In this document: piece by piece, positions 24,172-33,748 of the stretch
Layout of the letters: every line of letters starts with the position of its first letter
Position numbering within the stretch: position 1 is the first letter of the stretch
Source: Cohnella phaseoli
GTDB lineage: Bacteria; Bacillota; Bacilli; Paenibacillales; Paenibacillaceae
Direction: 5' to 3'
Assembly: GCF_003386235.1 (NCBI RefSeq)
Contig: NZ_QRDZ01000006.1
Coordinates: forward strand, 62,001 to 126,000
Length of the DNA: 64,000 nucleotides
Program-made: the position numbers and the translations under genes
Notes under the pieces: model-generated
What the model was told of the DNA's origin: nothing
Database searches by the model: none
Seen by the model: the letters and a program-made list of their open reading frames with translations, nothing else

Positions 24172-25470
24172 ATGAAAAAAGCGCTTTTATTGATCGTAGC
24201 TCTGATGTTAATGGGAAGCCTGGCGCTCGCCGGTTGCTCGGGCGGAGGCAATGCGACCGGGGAGACGGGGGGCAAGGATGGAGACAAACCGATCAAGCTG
24301 GTCTGGTGGGTTCATGAGAACCCCTCGTTCGTCGAAGCCAACAAAAAGCTGATCGAAGATTACAAGAAAGTGAAGCCCAACGTCACTATTGATCTTCAGG
24401 TGTTTCCTTACGATGCCTTCGTCCAAAAAATCCGGGTGACCATGAATACGAAAACGGCTCCGGATATCGTGCAAATGTTCGGTACCTGGGTTCGGGAATA
24501 TGCGAAAAACGGGCTGTTGGAGCCGGCGGCGAACGGAGCGGAGCTGCAGGCGGAGGTTTATCCGGCGGCGATCGGCGGCTTCGAGTATGAAGGCCAAGTG
24601 TACGGCGTGCCGCACGAATTCAACATGGAGAACGGGGCGGCTCTGCGGTACCCCAAGCTGTTCGAAGAAGCCGGAATCGATAAGGACCCGGCTACCTGGG
24701 CGGAACTCATTGAAGACGCCAAGAAATTGACCAAACGCGAAGGCGGCAAAATCTCCGTCCGGGGGCTGGACATTACGTCCAACGACAGCGTCGTTTTCTA
24801 TTTCCTCGCGCTTATCCAGCAGCAGGGCGCCGATTTCTGGAATCAGGATCAGACGCAGGTGAACTTCTCCACTCCGGAAGCGGAGAAAGCGATGCAAGAG
24901 CTGGTCGACCTGGTCAATGTTCATCAAGTCACCGACCTGACCAAGCTTGGGACGCCGGAAGAGCCTTACATGGTGTTCTTCAAAGGCTTGTCGGCGATGA
25001 CGACGGCAGGGCCGTGGACAATTGCGGAAGGCCATAACACGTTTAATGTTCAGGATTTCGATTATATGCCGGTCCCTTCCTATAGCGACGGACCTGCAGT
25101 ATTTAGCGCCGAATCCGGCTGGGGAGAAGTCGTATCCAAGCAAAGCGCCAATGCCGAAGCCGCCTGGGAGTTCGTGCAATTCATGATGAAGGACGAGAAC
25201 GCGTTCGCCTGGAATCTTCGCACCTCGTCCATTCCGGCCAACAAGAAAGTCGCCGAAGATCCGAAGTATCTGGAGAGCGCTCCGATCGTGAAAGCGGCGC
25301 TCGATGTCCTTCCTCACGGCCGCTGGATCGGTCCGCTGGCCGACCGCGACTATTTCTTCAAGGTGATCAACGATACGTATGCCCAAATTGTCTATGGGAA
25401 AGTCAGCGTGAAGGACGGCCTGAAGAAGACGGAAGACGACATCAACAAGATGCTGAAGTCCAAGCAGTAA
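24172..25470 (+). CDS. Sugar ABC transporter substrate-binding lipoprotein
   Basis: Extracellular lipoprotein of the MalE/UgpB class that binds an oligosaccharide for import. The 432-residue protein has signal peptide and lipobox SLALAGC (Cys near residue 22). The mature part begins with the typical KLVWWVHENPSFVEANKKLI and contains the aromatic-rich PHEFNMENGAALRYPKLFEE and GWGEVVSKQSANAEAAWEFV. AGGGGGAA precedes the ATG. It lies between the GH4 enzyme and two permease genes, so an alpha-galactoside is the probable ligand. Confidence 0.92.
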   Translation: MKKALLLIVALMLMGSLALAGCSGGGNATGETGGKDGDKPIKLVWWVHENPSFVEANKKLIEDYKKVKPNVTIDLQVFPYDAFVQKIRVTMNTKTAPDIVQMFGTWVREYAKNGLLEPAANGAELQAEVYPAAIGGFEYEGQVYGVPHEFNMENGAALRYPKLFEEAGIDKDPATWAELIEDAKKLTKREGGKISVRGLDITSNDSVVFYFLALIQQQGADFWNQDQTQVNFSTPEAEKAMQELVDLVNVHQVTDLTKLGTPEEPYMVFFKGLSAMTTAGPWTIAEGHNTFNVQDFDYMPVPSYSDGPAVFSAESGWGEVVSKQSANAEAAWEFVQFMMKDENAFAWNLRTSSIPANKKVAEDPKYLESAPIVKAALDVLPHGRWIGPLADRDYFFKVINDTYAQIVYGKVSVKDGLKKTEDDINKMLKSKQ

Positions 25471-25535
25471 GCGACGAGAAAGCGTCGGGAGCGGGCGAGC
25501 GGCTTCCCGGCGCTTAGATTTGGAGGCGACTACAG

Positions 25536-26420
25536 ATGTCCAAACAGCAAGTGTCGGAACGAAGGTTTATCTTCCTATCGCTGACGCCGATTGTCCTGTT
25601 ATTTTTGGTGTTCTCCGTCATACCCATCGGAATCGGCACCGTATTGATGCTTTTCGATTATTCGCCGTTATCCTCGTCTGTTCCATTCGCGGGCCTGAAG
25701 CATATTCGGGAGCTTCTGTCCGACGAGATGTTCTATAAATCTCTGCGCGTCACCTTCACTTTCGTAGCGGTGGCCATTCCGGCGAATATCGCCTTTACGC
25801 TGCTTATTGCCATAGGCATTAACAAGATTCGCGGCCGTTTCTGGAAAAACAGCTTTCGCACGATGTTTTTCCTTCCCGCAATCGCACCGTTGGCCGGCTC
25901 CGCCGTCATCTGGACAACGATGTTCAACGCCGACAGCGGAGTCGTGAACATGGCTCTCGGCATGCTCGGATTGCCTTCCGTCGATTGGCTGACGGATCCT
26001 TCCACAGCGCTTCTGTCCATTATTATTATGACGTTGTGGGCCGACGTTGGGTATAACATCGTGCTGTTCATGGCTGGACTCGACTCGATTCCCGAATCGC
26101 TCTACGAAGCGGCGGAATTGGACGGAGCCTCTCCCTGGCATGTGTTTTGGAGCATCACGCTTCCCATGCTTAGCCGTACCATGCTGTTTGTGTTCATTAT
26201 GACCAGCATCTCTTATTTTCAGATGTTCCCCCAGTTCCAGATCATGACCAAGGGCGGACCGCTTTACGAAACCTACGTGCTGGCTCTCAACATTTACGAC
26301 CAGGCCTTCACGTACATGAATATGAGCTATGCGTCTGCTATGGCATTCGTCATGCTGATCATTATCCTTGTTCTGACCCTGATCCAGATGCGGATCGGCA
26401 GATCTCAGTGGGAGCATTAA
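25536..26420 (+). CDS. Sugar ABC transporter permease (MalF-type)
   Basis: Inner-membrane permease subunit of a CUT1-type sugar importer. The 294 residues have six hydrophobic segments. The EAA loop that contacts the ATPase is YEAAELDGASPWHVFWSITL, close to consensus. TTGGAGGCG precedes the ATG. It pairs with the next gene; together with the lipoprotein they form an importer. No ATPase is in the cluster, so a shared MsmX-type ATPase encoded elsewhere is expected from Firmicute practice. Confidence 0.93.
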   Translation: MSKQQVSERRFIFLSLTPIVLLFLVFSVIPIGIGTVLMLFDYSPLSSSVPFAGLKHIRELLSDEMFYKSLRVTFTFVAVAIPANIAFTLLIAIGINKIRGRFWKNSFRTMFFLPAIAPLAGSAVIWTTMFNADSGVVNMALGMLGLPSVDWLTDPSTALLSIIIMTLWADVGYNIVLFMAGLDSIPESLYEAAELDGASPWHVFWSITLPMLSRTMLFVFIMTSISYFQMFPQFQIMTKGGPLYETYVLALNIYDQAFTYMNMSYASAMAFVMLIIILVLTLIQMRIGRSQWEH

Positions 26421-26430
26421 GGAGGGCGAC

Positions 26431-27258
26431 ATGCGGACGAAAAAATGGAAATGGTCGTATATGCTGCTATTTACGACTTTGTTGATCGGGTCTTTGCTTA
26501 TGTTCGTGCCCTACCTGTGGATGATACTGACCTCGTTCAAGAGCAATTCGGAAATATTGACCGCCTCCAATCATCTGCTGCCTCAGGAGCCGACGCTGTC
26601 GGGCTACAAAAAAGTGCTTGGAGAGGTGCCTTTTTTTCGCTGGTTCCTGAACAGCTTGTCGACTTCGGCCATCGTTACGATCGGAGCGATGTTCACCAGC
26701 GCGTTGGCCGGCTATATCTTCGCCAAATTCCGTTTCCGGGGCAAACGCTTGCTGTTCGTCGTTATTCTGGCGACGATGATGGTTCCTTTTCAAATCGTGA
26801 TGGTGCCGACCTACATCATCATCTCCAAGCTGAACCTGGTTAACGATCTGTCGGCGATCGTCATTCCTTATCTTGTGAGCGCATTCGGCGTTTTCCTGGC
26901 GAAGCAATTCATCGAGGCGATTCCGAACGAATTGATCGAAGCCGCCCGCATGGATGGAGCGTCCGAATTCCGTACGTTCTGGTCGCTTGTTCTTCCGCAG
27001 ATCAAGCCGGCGTTGTCGGCGCTCGCGATCTTCTCGTTCATGGCTGCATGGAACAACTATTTATGGCCGTTGATTATTTTGAATGAAGAGTCGAAGATGA
27101 CCGTTCCGCTTGCGCTCGTATTTTTCAACGGGCAAAATGTCGTGAACTATAACGTGGTCATGTCGGCGGCGGTGCTGATCATGATTCCTGTGGTCATCAT
27201 CTTCCTCATCTTCCAGAAGCAATTCATCAAAGGACTGACGATGACCGGATTTAAGTGA
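26431..27258 (+). CDS. Sugar ABC transporter permease (MalG-type)
   Basis: Second permease of the CUT1 sugar importer, 275 residues with six membrane segments. It contains the N-terminal FVPYLWMILTSFKSNSEI typical of MalG and the EAA loop IEAARMDGASEFRTFWSLVL. It lies 10 nt after the first permease, with AAGGAGGGC as ribosome binding site. Confidence 0.93.
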   Translation: MRTKKWKWSYMLLFTTLLIGSLLMFVPYLWMILTSFKSNSEILTASNHLLPQEPTLSGYKKVLGEVPFFRWFLNSLSTSAIVTIGAMFTSALAGYIFAKFRFRGKRLLFVVILATMMVPFQIVMVPTYIIISKLNLVNDLSAIVIPYLVSAFGVFLAKQFIEAIPNELIEAARMDGASEFRTFWSLVLPQIKPALSALAIFSFMAAWNNYLWPLIILNEESKMTVPLALVFFNGQNVVNYNVVMSAAVLIMIPVVIIFLIFQKQFIKGLTMTGFK

Positions 27259-27300
27259 AACCGGTTGATCGTTCGTCCCAGTTCCAGGGGAGCTTGACGC

Positions 27301-28506
27301 ATGGTTATTCGGAAGGAACGCATGCCACGGGAGGCGGCCTTGGCTTTGGCGATGCACGGGCTGTTTATTTTCGGAAGCTCGGTATCTCTGACGTTCTTCA
27401 ACATTTATTTTCTGCGGCTGAGCGAATCGTTTGCGCTTAATCTCATTTACAATGCGCTCTTCTACGCATTGACGCCGCTCGGATTCTGGATCGGGGGCTG
27501 GTTCGCGAAACGCTATGATCGGCTGCATACTCTGAGAATCAGCCTGATTCTGCACATGATGTTTTTCGTGCTTATTCTGACGCTTGGCGACGGAATTATC
27601 GAGGTTTACGGTGCGATCGCGCTTTGCCAAGGGCTTGCCGTCGGATTCTACTGGGCCGGTATTCTGGTGCTGCTGTACGACGTGTCGGCCAAGATGAATC
27701 GAGTCCGATATGTCGGCATCAGCACGGTCATGCTGACAGGGGCCGGCTTGATCGGTCCTCTCGCGGGCGGATGGCTGATCGGCGGAAGCGCGAGATTAAC
27801 CGGCTATCTGTATGCCTTTGGCTTAACCTTGGCGGTGTTCGCGGCAGTGTTCGCGATCTCCCTCTTTATCGGCAAGCTGCCCTCAAGGCGAAGACGTTAT
27901 TTGCTTGGCTTGACCGGGGCGATGGCTCGGCGAAACTCGCAATGGGCAAAGCTGCTAGGGCTGTGGTTCTGCACCGGATTTCTGGAAGGACTCACGCTCT
28001 TCATTCCGGCGCTGCTGCTCTACGAGGTGTTCGAACGCGAGAATGTCGTCAGCATTGCGCTGGCGGCGACATCGCTCGTCTCGGTAGCGTCGAGCTTTTA
28101 CATGTCCCGCAAGGGGACGATGGAACGCGCTCCCGTCTATATGGGGGTGTGCTCCTTCGGCATCGCGCTTGGCGCGCTGCTCCTGTCCGGAGGGACGGGG
28201 ACGGTACAGGCTCTTGTGTTTTTGGTCGTTGTCGCCTGTCTGAATCCGGTCTATCACAATACGTTTATTTCCCGCTTTTTTGCCGAGACGGACAAGCTGC
28301 CGCTGAAGGGGGCGTTTCGGATCGAATCCGTCGTCCTGTACGAATCGCTGCTGAACTTCGGCCGGGTCGTCCCCTTGGTCGTTCTGCTTCCATTCGCCGA
28401 CTCGCTGCGGGCGGAGGCGCTCTGGATCGCGTTCGCTTGCGCGGGAGCTCTGCAAGGCGCCGCGGTGTGGCTGACATTTCGAAAAACAAAGCATTCCACG
28501 AATTAG
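27301..28506 (+). CDS. MFS transporter
   Basis: A 401-residue membrane protein with about twelve hydrophobic segments and the positively charged loop GGWFAKRYDRLHTLR after the second segment, as in the major facilitator superfamily. It resembles the predicted efflux or sugar-transport MFS proteins of Bacillales; no substrate can be assigned. CAGGGGAG precedes the ATG, and the gene is followed 15 nt later by the PfkB kinase. A second, different transporter in the same sugar operon suggests export of a product or import of a monosaccharide. Confidence 0.85.
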   Translation: MVIRKERMPREAALALAMHGLFIFGSSVSLTFFNIYFLRLSESFALNLIYNALFYALTPLGFWIGGWFAKRYDRLHTLRISLILHMMFFVLILTLGDGIIEVYGAIALCQGLAVGFYWAGILVLLYDVSAKMNRVRYVGISTVMLTGAGLIGPLAGGWLIGGSARLTGYLYAFGLTLAVFAAVFAISLFIGKLPSRRRRYLLGLTGAMARRNSQWAKLLGLWFCTGFLEGLTLFIPALLLYEVFERENVVSIALAATSLVSVASSFYMSRKGTMERAPVYMGVCSFGIALGALLLSGGTGTVQALVFLVVVACLNPVYHNTFISRFFAETDKLPLKGAFRIESVVLYESLLNFGRVVPLVVLLPFADSLRAEALWIAFACAGALQGAAVWLTFRKTKHSTN

Positions 28507-28521
28507 AGAGAGGGAACTGAT

Positions 28522-29457
28522 ATGAGCAAAGTCGTCTACATTGTAGGGGAACTGAATCCCGATGCGATACTGTCCGGGCCGGACGTGAAGCCGGAGCCGA
28601 ACAAGGAAAAGCTGATCGAGCATTTCGAGCTGACGCTCGGTTCCTCATCGGCCATAACCGCGTGCGTGCTCGCCCGATTGGGCGTGGAGGTAAGGTTTGT
28701 CTCCATCGCAGGCAATGACGAGTACGGTCGCTTCTGCATCGAGCAGCTAAAACAATATGGCGTCAACACCGATTACGTGGCGATTACGGATCGGGAGAAG
28801 ACCGGCGTTACCTTCTCGTTGTCCAATCCGACGGACCGTTCGCTGTTGACCTACATGGGTACGATTCCTTTAGTGGAACCGAGTCTTATTCCTCTAACCG
28901 AAATTGCCCGCGAAGCAGATCATCTTCATTTCGGCTCGTTCTTCCTGCAGGAGGGTATGAAGCCGCATTGGCAAGAGGTGTTCCGTCAAGTTAGGCAGGC
29001 GGGGGTGACGACCAGTTTCGATACCGGATATGATCCGCATGAGCGCTGGGATCGCGAGATCATTGCTTCGCTGTTGGCTCATACCGATTATTTCATACCG
29101 AGCGAGACGGAGGCCGAGCATATTTTCGGGTCCTCGGACCCTGAAGAGCTGGCGAACGCCCTTCCTGAGAAACGGGGGTTCGTAGCTTTGAAGCGCGGCG
29201 GCGAGGGGGCGTCTTTGCTGCCGTCTTCGGGGGCATGGATTCACGCCGAAGCGTATCGCGTATCGCCGATCGATACGACAGGCGCGGGAGACTCCTTCAA
29301 CGCCGGATTTCTATACGCGCGCTTGCACAAAGCGTCGGCCGAGGAATGTCTCCGTTTCGCGTCGGCCTGCGGCGCAATGGCGACCCTTCGCATAGGAGGC
29401 GTTAAAGGAGCGCCCACGGCGGACGAAGTGCTGCAGTTTATTGCGGGACGGCGTTGA
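28522..29457 (+). CDS. PfkB-family carbohydrate kinase
   Basis: ATP-dependent sugar kinase of the ribokinase/PfkB fold, 311 residues. It begins with YIVGELNPDAI, the position where family members bind the sugar, and has the first signature region GSSSAITACVLARLGVEVRF. The C-terminal catalytic signature is DTTGAGDSFNAGFLYARL, with Asp256 the catalytic base (numbering approximate). AGAGAGGGAAC precedes the ATG. In this operon it probably phosphorylates a monosaccharide set free by the GH4 enzyme, possibly a ketose or galactose derivative; this is inference. Confidence 0.9.
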   Translation: MSKVVYIVGELNPDAILSGPDVKPEPNKEKLIEHFELTLGSSSAITACVLARLGVEVRFVSIAGNDEYGRFCIEQLKQYGVNTDYVAITDREKTGVTFSLSNPTDRSLLTYMGTIPLVEPSLIPLTEIAREADHLHFGSFFLQEGMKPHWQEVFRQVRQAGVTTSFDTGYDPHERWDREIIASLLAHTDYFIPSETEAEHIFGSSDPEELANALPEKRGFVALKRGGEGASLLPSSGAWIHAEAYRVSPIDTTGAGDSFNAGFLYARLHKASAEECLRFASACGAMATLRIGGVKGAPTADEVLQFIAGRR

Positions 29458-29598
29458 GCGATACATTCGCGGATACGGCGAGACTGCACCGATAGGGAAG
29501 GGAGGTGATGCCGACCTGGGCAAGGTTGGTTCGATCGCAGCTTGAGCGACTTCATGCAGACGGTAAACCGGCTTTAAAAAACGGCGAATGGGAGATGA

Positions 29599-31149
29599 AT
29601 GAGGATGAAGAAGTGGATGGTCTTGCTTGCGGCAATGATGGTAGTACTCGGAATTTCTTCGGCTGTAACGTCAGATCACCGAGTCTATGCTGCCGGCGCG
29701 GATTATTACGTATCGACCACCGGAAGCGACGCCAATGCCGGGACGAGCACGTCGACAGCCTGGAAAACGCTACAGCATGCCGCCAATACCGTTCCGGCAG
29801 GAAGCACGGTACACGTAATGGGAGGCGTATACAATCAGAAGCTGAAAATCACCCGATCGGGCACCGCTTCGGCCGGACCGATCACCTTCCAGAATTACGC
29901 TTCGCAGGCGGCCATTCTGGACGGGACGGGGCTGAGCGTAGCCTCCGAAGACAGCCTGATTGAGATCAAGGATGCCAGCTATATCGTCGTCAAAGGCTTT
30001 GAAATCCGCAATTTTCAGACGAGTACGAAGAACAGAGTGCCAATGGGCATCCAGATCCACGGTGCGGGCAGCCAAATCGAAATTCGCAACAACAAAATTC
30101 ACGATATTAAAAATACGGCAACGCTAGGCTCGAATCTGGCAGGTCGCGATGCCCACGGAATTGCCGTATATGGAACGAAGGCTCCTGCCTCTCTGAACAA
30201 TTTGACCATAGACGGGAACGAGCTGTACAATCTGGTGCTCGGCTCCAGCGAATCGCTGGTCGTTAACGGCAATGTCGATACTTTCTATATTACAAACAAT
30301 CTGATCCACGACAATGACAACATCGGCATCGATCTGATCGGCTTCGAGGGGACCGCCCCTTCTACGGCTTACGATCAGGCTAGAAATGGCACTGTCAGAG
30401 GGAATACTGTCTACAACATCACGACCAATTACAATCCTTCGTATGGACGTACGCTTCCCAACGGCGAGTATGGCGCAGACGGCATTTACGTGGACGGCGG
30501 CAAGGACAGCCTTATCGAGGGGAACTACAGCTACAACAACGATATCGGCATCGAAATCGCCAGCGAGCATGCCGGCAAGTCGACCAGCGGAATTACCGTT
30601 CGCAACAATTTTGTCTACAACAACAATTATACGGGGATCGCGATGGGGGGCTACGATACCGGGCGAGGCTCTACCGTCAATTGCACGATTGTAGGGAACA
30701 CCCTGTACAAGAACGATACGAAGGGTTTAAACGGCGGGCAGCTTCTCATTCAATACGATACGAAGAACAATATCGTAAAGAACAATATTATGGTGGCCAG
30801 CTCCAGCAATATTCTGTTCTTTAACGACTATACGCTCAACAGCGGGAATGTCATCGACTACAATCTGTTTGATGCTCCGGGCGGCTCGGCCGGGGCCAAG
30901 TGGCGCTGGAAGGGCGTGACCTACACCGGGTTCTCCGCCTACAAGACGGCGAGCGGCAACGATGCCAACTCTTTGTTCACCGATCCGCTCTTGGTGAGTG
31001 CCTCAACCGGAGATTTGCATCTGACGGCGTCTTCCCCGGCCATCAATGCGGGAGTAATCGATCTGTCTATTATCGGGACCTCCGATATAGACGGAGACGC
31101 ACGAGTGCAAGGGTCCAGCGTTGATATTGGAGCGGACGAGCACTCGTAA
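29599..31149 (+). CDS. Secreted right-handed beta-helix protein
   Basis: Exported protein of 516 residues. The signal peptide (KKWMVLLAAMMVVLGISSAV) ends near VYAA-GAD. The mature part starts DYYVSTTGSDANAGTSTSTA, the usual opening of polysaccharide-lyase and DUF1565-type beta-helix proteins. Many Asn-rich turns follow (IEIRNNKIHDI, TNNLIHDNDNIGIDL, VRNNFVYNNNYTGI), the signature of PbH1 coils. The closing SVDIGADEHS is typical of this group. An activity on pectin-like or other polysaccharides is plausible; catalytic residues could not be assigned. It follows the PfkB gene by 141 nt and ends at a strong terminator. Confidence 0.85.
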   Translation: MRMKKWMVLLAAMMVVLGISSAVTSDHRVYAAGADYYVSTTGSDANAGTSTSTAWKTLQHAANTVPAGSTVHVMGGVYNQKLKITRSGTASAGPITFQNYASQAAILDGTGLSVASEDSLIEIKDASYIVVKGFEIRNFQTSTKNRVPMGIQIHGAGSQIEIRNNKIHDIKNTATLGSNLAGRDAHGIAVYGTKAPASLNNLTIDGNELYNLVLGSSESLVVNGNVDTFYITNNLIHDNDNIGIDLIGFEGTAPSTAYDQARNGTVRGNTVYNITTNYNPSYGRTLPNGEYGADGIYVDGGKDSLIEGNYSYNNDIGIEIASEHAGKSTSGITVRNNFVYNNNYTGIAMGGYDTGRGSTVNCTIVGNTLYKNDTKGLNGGQLLIQYDTKNNIVKNNIMVASSSNILFFNDYTLNSGNVIDYNLFDAPGGSAGAKWRWKGVTYTGFSAYKTASGNDANSLFTDPLLVSASTGDLHLTASSPAINAGVIDLSIIGTSDIDGDARVQGSSVDIGADEHS

Positions 31150-31164
31150 AAGCTTTATTAAATG

Positions 31165-31214
31165 AAGACGCCCGCAACCGATTTGTAACGATCGGTTGCG
31201 GGCGTCTTATTTTT
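31165..31214. terminator. Strong bidirectional terminator
   Basis: AAGACGCCCGCAACCGAT, 8-nt loop, perfect 18-bp complementary arm, then ATTTTT. It separates the beta-helix gene from the convergent GH65 gene. Confidence 0.92.
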
Positions 31215-31237
31215 CCCAGCAGGCTTCTCCATGAGAA

Positions 31238-33541
31238 TTATTGCCCAACAAGCTGTTCAAGCTCGAACGTCATGCCCGTGGAGTCGATGCTGCAGCTACG
31301 CCCATAGATCGCAATGTCCACCGGATTGCCGGAGACGACCTTAATGGAAACGCGTTGTTTGTCGACTTCCACGAGCAACTTGGATTCCTTGTAGGAGACC
31401 GGGAAGCTATAGCCGTCCCAGCGCGCAGGAAGGGTAGGGCGGAACGAGAGACGCCCGCCGTCGGAGCGCATGCCCCCGAAGCCGTAGACGATGTTCATCC
31501 AAGCGGCGGCGATGGAGGTTGTATGCAGGCCCTCACGCGTATTGCGGTTGTAGTTGTCCAGATCGAGCCGAGTCGCAAATTCGAAAAAGCTGTAGGCCTC
31601 CGCTTCCTTCCCGATCTCCGCGGCCAGAATGGAGTGGATGGAAGGGGAGAGCGAGGACTCATGGATGCAGCGCGATTCGTAATACTCGTAGTTGGCGATT
31701 TTCTCGGCTATCGTGTAGTCTCCGCTGTATAGGAACATGAACATGAGCACATCCGGCTGCTTGATCATGTCGTATCGGTACAGACGATCGTACGACCAAT
31801 GCGAATAGAGCGGAAATTCCGTCACCGGAATCGAATGAATGTCGAGATGGGGCATATCGAAGAAACCGTCGTGCTCCTCGTAAATGCCGGTCTCGGGGTC
31901 CTGCGGAATTTTCATTTTCTCCGCTTTGCTTCGCCAATCCACTTGCTCTTCCGCGGTCAGGTCAAGCCGCTCGGCCAGCGCTTGGAACGCTTCTTCGGCT
32001 TCCCCGGACATGCGGTCGATGACTTCCAGCGTATACTCGAACAGCTTTTTCGCCATCAGGTTCAGATAGCAGTTGTTGTTGACCATGAGCTGAAATTCGT
32101 CCGGCCCCATGACGCCGAAATAGCCGTACAAGCCGGTCTTCTGCCCCCATTGACCACGAGTGGCGTAGAAGCGGCTAATTTGAATGAGCATTTCCAGTCC
32201 CTTGTCATAGAGGAAATCGAGATCATCCGTCATGCTCGCATAGTGGCGGATACCGTATGCGACGGCCGTGCCCACATGCAGCTGAAGATTCGAATGCTGC
32301 CAGAGATCGCAGCTTTCCGTGCCGTCGATTGTCGCGATCGGGTAGAAGGCGCCGGCGCAGTCCAACTCCTTCGCGCGTGCCAGCGCATGGGGCAGCGATT
32401 TGTAGCGGAATTCAAGCAGACTTTTGGCGGCCCGCGAATTGTTGAAAATATAGAAAGGCAAGCAATAGGACTCGGTATCCCAGAAGGCGAGACCTCTATA
32501 CGCTTCTCCCGTCAAGCCTTTAGCGCCGATGTTGAAGCCCGGGTTGTCGCCGTGGTACGTCTGATACAGGTTGAAAATGCAGAAGCGGATGCCCTGTTGA
32601 TTGTCGGGATCGCCCTCAATGACGATGTCAGACTCCTTCCATACGTTCTCCCAATAATTCGCCTGGCTCTGCTCCAGCTCCTCGTAGCTCGCGCCGACGT
32701 AAGCTTTTGCTTGCTGCAGCCCAGCGCTCCACAGCCGATCGTTCGTCACCGACAGCTCCTTCTCCGCGCAGTTAAAGACGAATTTATCGAAGGTTGACGC
32801 TTCGCCTTGCGTCAGCCGGATCGTCACGTCCTGCCCGATAAAACGTTCAGCCTCGACCGGCTTCGTCTGCACTGCATTCGGCACGTCCATCGCAAAGCCG
32901 GAATACAGCCGATTTTTCGTCCCGGTCGTTTCGCCGAGCATCGCCGTTACGCCTTCCTCCCAGCCGTGGCGAACGCTCTGCCAGAAGCAGCGGCCTTGAT
33001 CCTCATGTACGACGGAGAAATCGAGCCCCGTTCGAACGTCGACCTGGCCGGAGAAGTTAAGCGGCTCGAATGAGATCCGCTGGCAGCCGAGGTTGGATAC
33101 GTTCATGCTGACGAATCTTTCGAACGTTAAGCGAAGCTGCTTGCCGTCGGCCAGATGCCAGACGAAGCTGCGCACATATTTGCCGCGCTTGAAATCAAGC
33201 TCTCTCCGGAAGTCGCTGAACGGGCTTGTCGCAAGGTCCAGCGCCTCGCCGTTGACGTTGATTCTCACATACAGCCAGTCCACGGCGCTGACCATAAAGC
33301 GCAGAAATCGGATAATGCCTTTGTAATGCGCCGCTACCTTGATTTCCTCGAATAACCCGTTAAAGTAGCTACCGATCAGCGAATCGCCGCTGTAGCCCTC
33401 CTCGGGATAAGCCCGAACGCCCATATATTCGTTGCCAAGGGAAAATATCGATTCCGAGACGCGATTTCTGCCCGGGTCAAAGCCGTCTTCGACGACCTTC
33501 CACGTGTCTACGACAAGATACCTGTCCGCTACTTTTGCCAC
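31238..33541 (-). CDS. GH65 disaccharide phosphorylase
   Basis: Family GH65 enzyme that splits a glucosyl disaccharide (maltose, trehalose, kojibiose or nigerose type) with phosphate to beta-glucose 1-phosphate. The 767-residue protein has the N-terminal beta-sandwich (ESIFSLGNEYMGVRA, close to family consensus), the (alpha/alpha)6 core with YRGLAFWDTESYCLPFYIFN, the general acid Glu in GVMGPDEFQLMVNN, and the phosphate-binding region KQPDVLMFMFL plus SSLSPSIHS. The start is GTG after GAGGAGCG. Which disaccharide it uses cannot be read. It lacks a neighbouring beta-phosphoglucomutase gene in the window. Confidence 0.9.
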   Translation of the reverse strand: MAKVADRYLVVDTWKVVEDGFDPGRNRVSESIFSLGNEYMGVRAYPEEGYSGDSLIGSYFNGLFEEIKVAAHYKGIIRFLRFMVSAVDWLYVRINVNGEALDLATSPFSDFRRELDFKRGKYVRSFVWHLADGKQLRLTFERFVSMNVSNLGCQRISFEPLNFSGQVDVRTGLDFSVVHEDQGRCFWQSVRHGWEEGVTAMLGETTGTKNRLYSGFAMDVPNAVQTKPVEAERFIGQDVTIRLTQGEASTFDKFVFNCAEKELSVTNDRLWSAGLQQAKAYVGASYEELEQSQANYWENVWKESDIVIEGDPDNQQGIRFCIFNLYQTYHGDNPGFNIGAKGLTGEAYRGLAFWDTESYCLPFYIFNNSRAAKSLLEFRYKSLPHALARAKELDCAGAFYPIATIDGTESCDLWQHSNLQLHVGTAVAYGIRHYASMTDDLDFLYDKGLEMLIQISRFYATRGQWGQKTGLYGYFGVMGPDEFQLMVNNNCYLNLMAKKLFEYTLEVIDRMSGEAEEAFQALAERLDLTAEEQVDWRSKAEKMKIPQDPETGIYEEHDGFFDMPHLDIHSIPVTEFPLYSHWSYDRLYRYDMIKQPDVLMFMFLYSGDYTIAEKIANYEYYESRCIHESSLSPSIHSILAAEIGKEAEAYSFFEFATRLDLDNYNRNTREGLHTTSIAAAWMNIVYGFGGMRSDGGRLSFRPTLPARWDGYSFPVSYKESKLLVEVDKQRVSIKVVSGNPVDIAIYGRSCSIDSTGMTFELEQLVGQ

Positions 33542-33693
33542 TTCGATCCGCTCCTCTATATGCTTGGAATCCCATACATGGATTAGAATAGGGCATTCGG
33601 AGCAAGGAACGAAGGCTTATCGTTAAGCATTTTATGTGTATTTATACCGAAAATGGCGGGGACACGATTTATTGTGTGACGTTGGTGCGCCGA

Positions 33694-33721
33694 AGAAAAA
33701 AAGCCGCAGAAATCGGCTTTT
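33694..33721 (-). terminator. Terminator after the DinB gene
   Basis: On the minus strand AAGCCG, loop, CGGCTT followed by TTTTTTTC. It lies downstream of the DinB-like gene and upstream of GH65, so GH65 is a separate transcript. Confidence 0.75.
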
Positions 33722-33748
33722 ATGCCGATCTCTGCGACCTGTGTATTT

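Noticed and set aside
24208-25386. 392-codon minus-strand reading frame
   Set aside because: It lies wholly antisense to the sugar-binding lipoprotein gene, has no ribosome binding site or recognisable motif, and its Arg/His-rich composition is typical of shadow frames in GC-rich DNA.
29505-29963. 152-codon plus-strand frame at the start of the beta-helix gene
   Set aside because: It overlaps the signal peptide and first repeats of the beta-helix gene in another frame and has Arg-rich composition. A GGGAGGTGATG-like start is tempting, but no homologous pattern is visible.
31799-32797. 332-codon plus-strand frame opposite GH65
   Set aside because: Antisense to a gene with strong GH65 motifs; no supporting start or domain.
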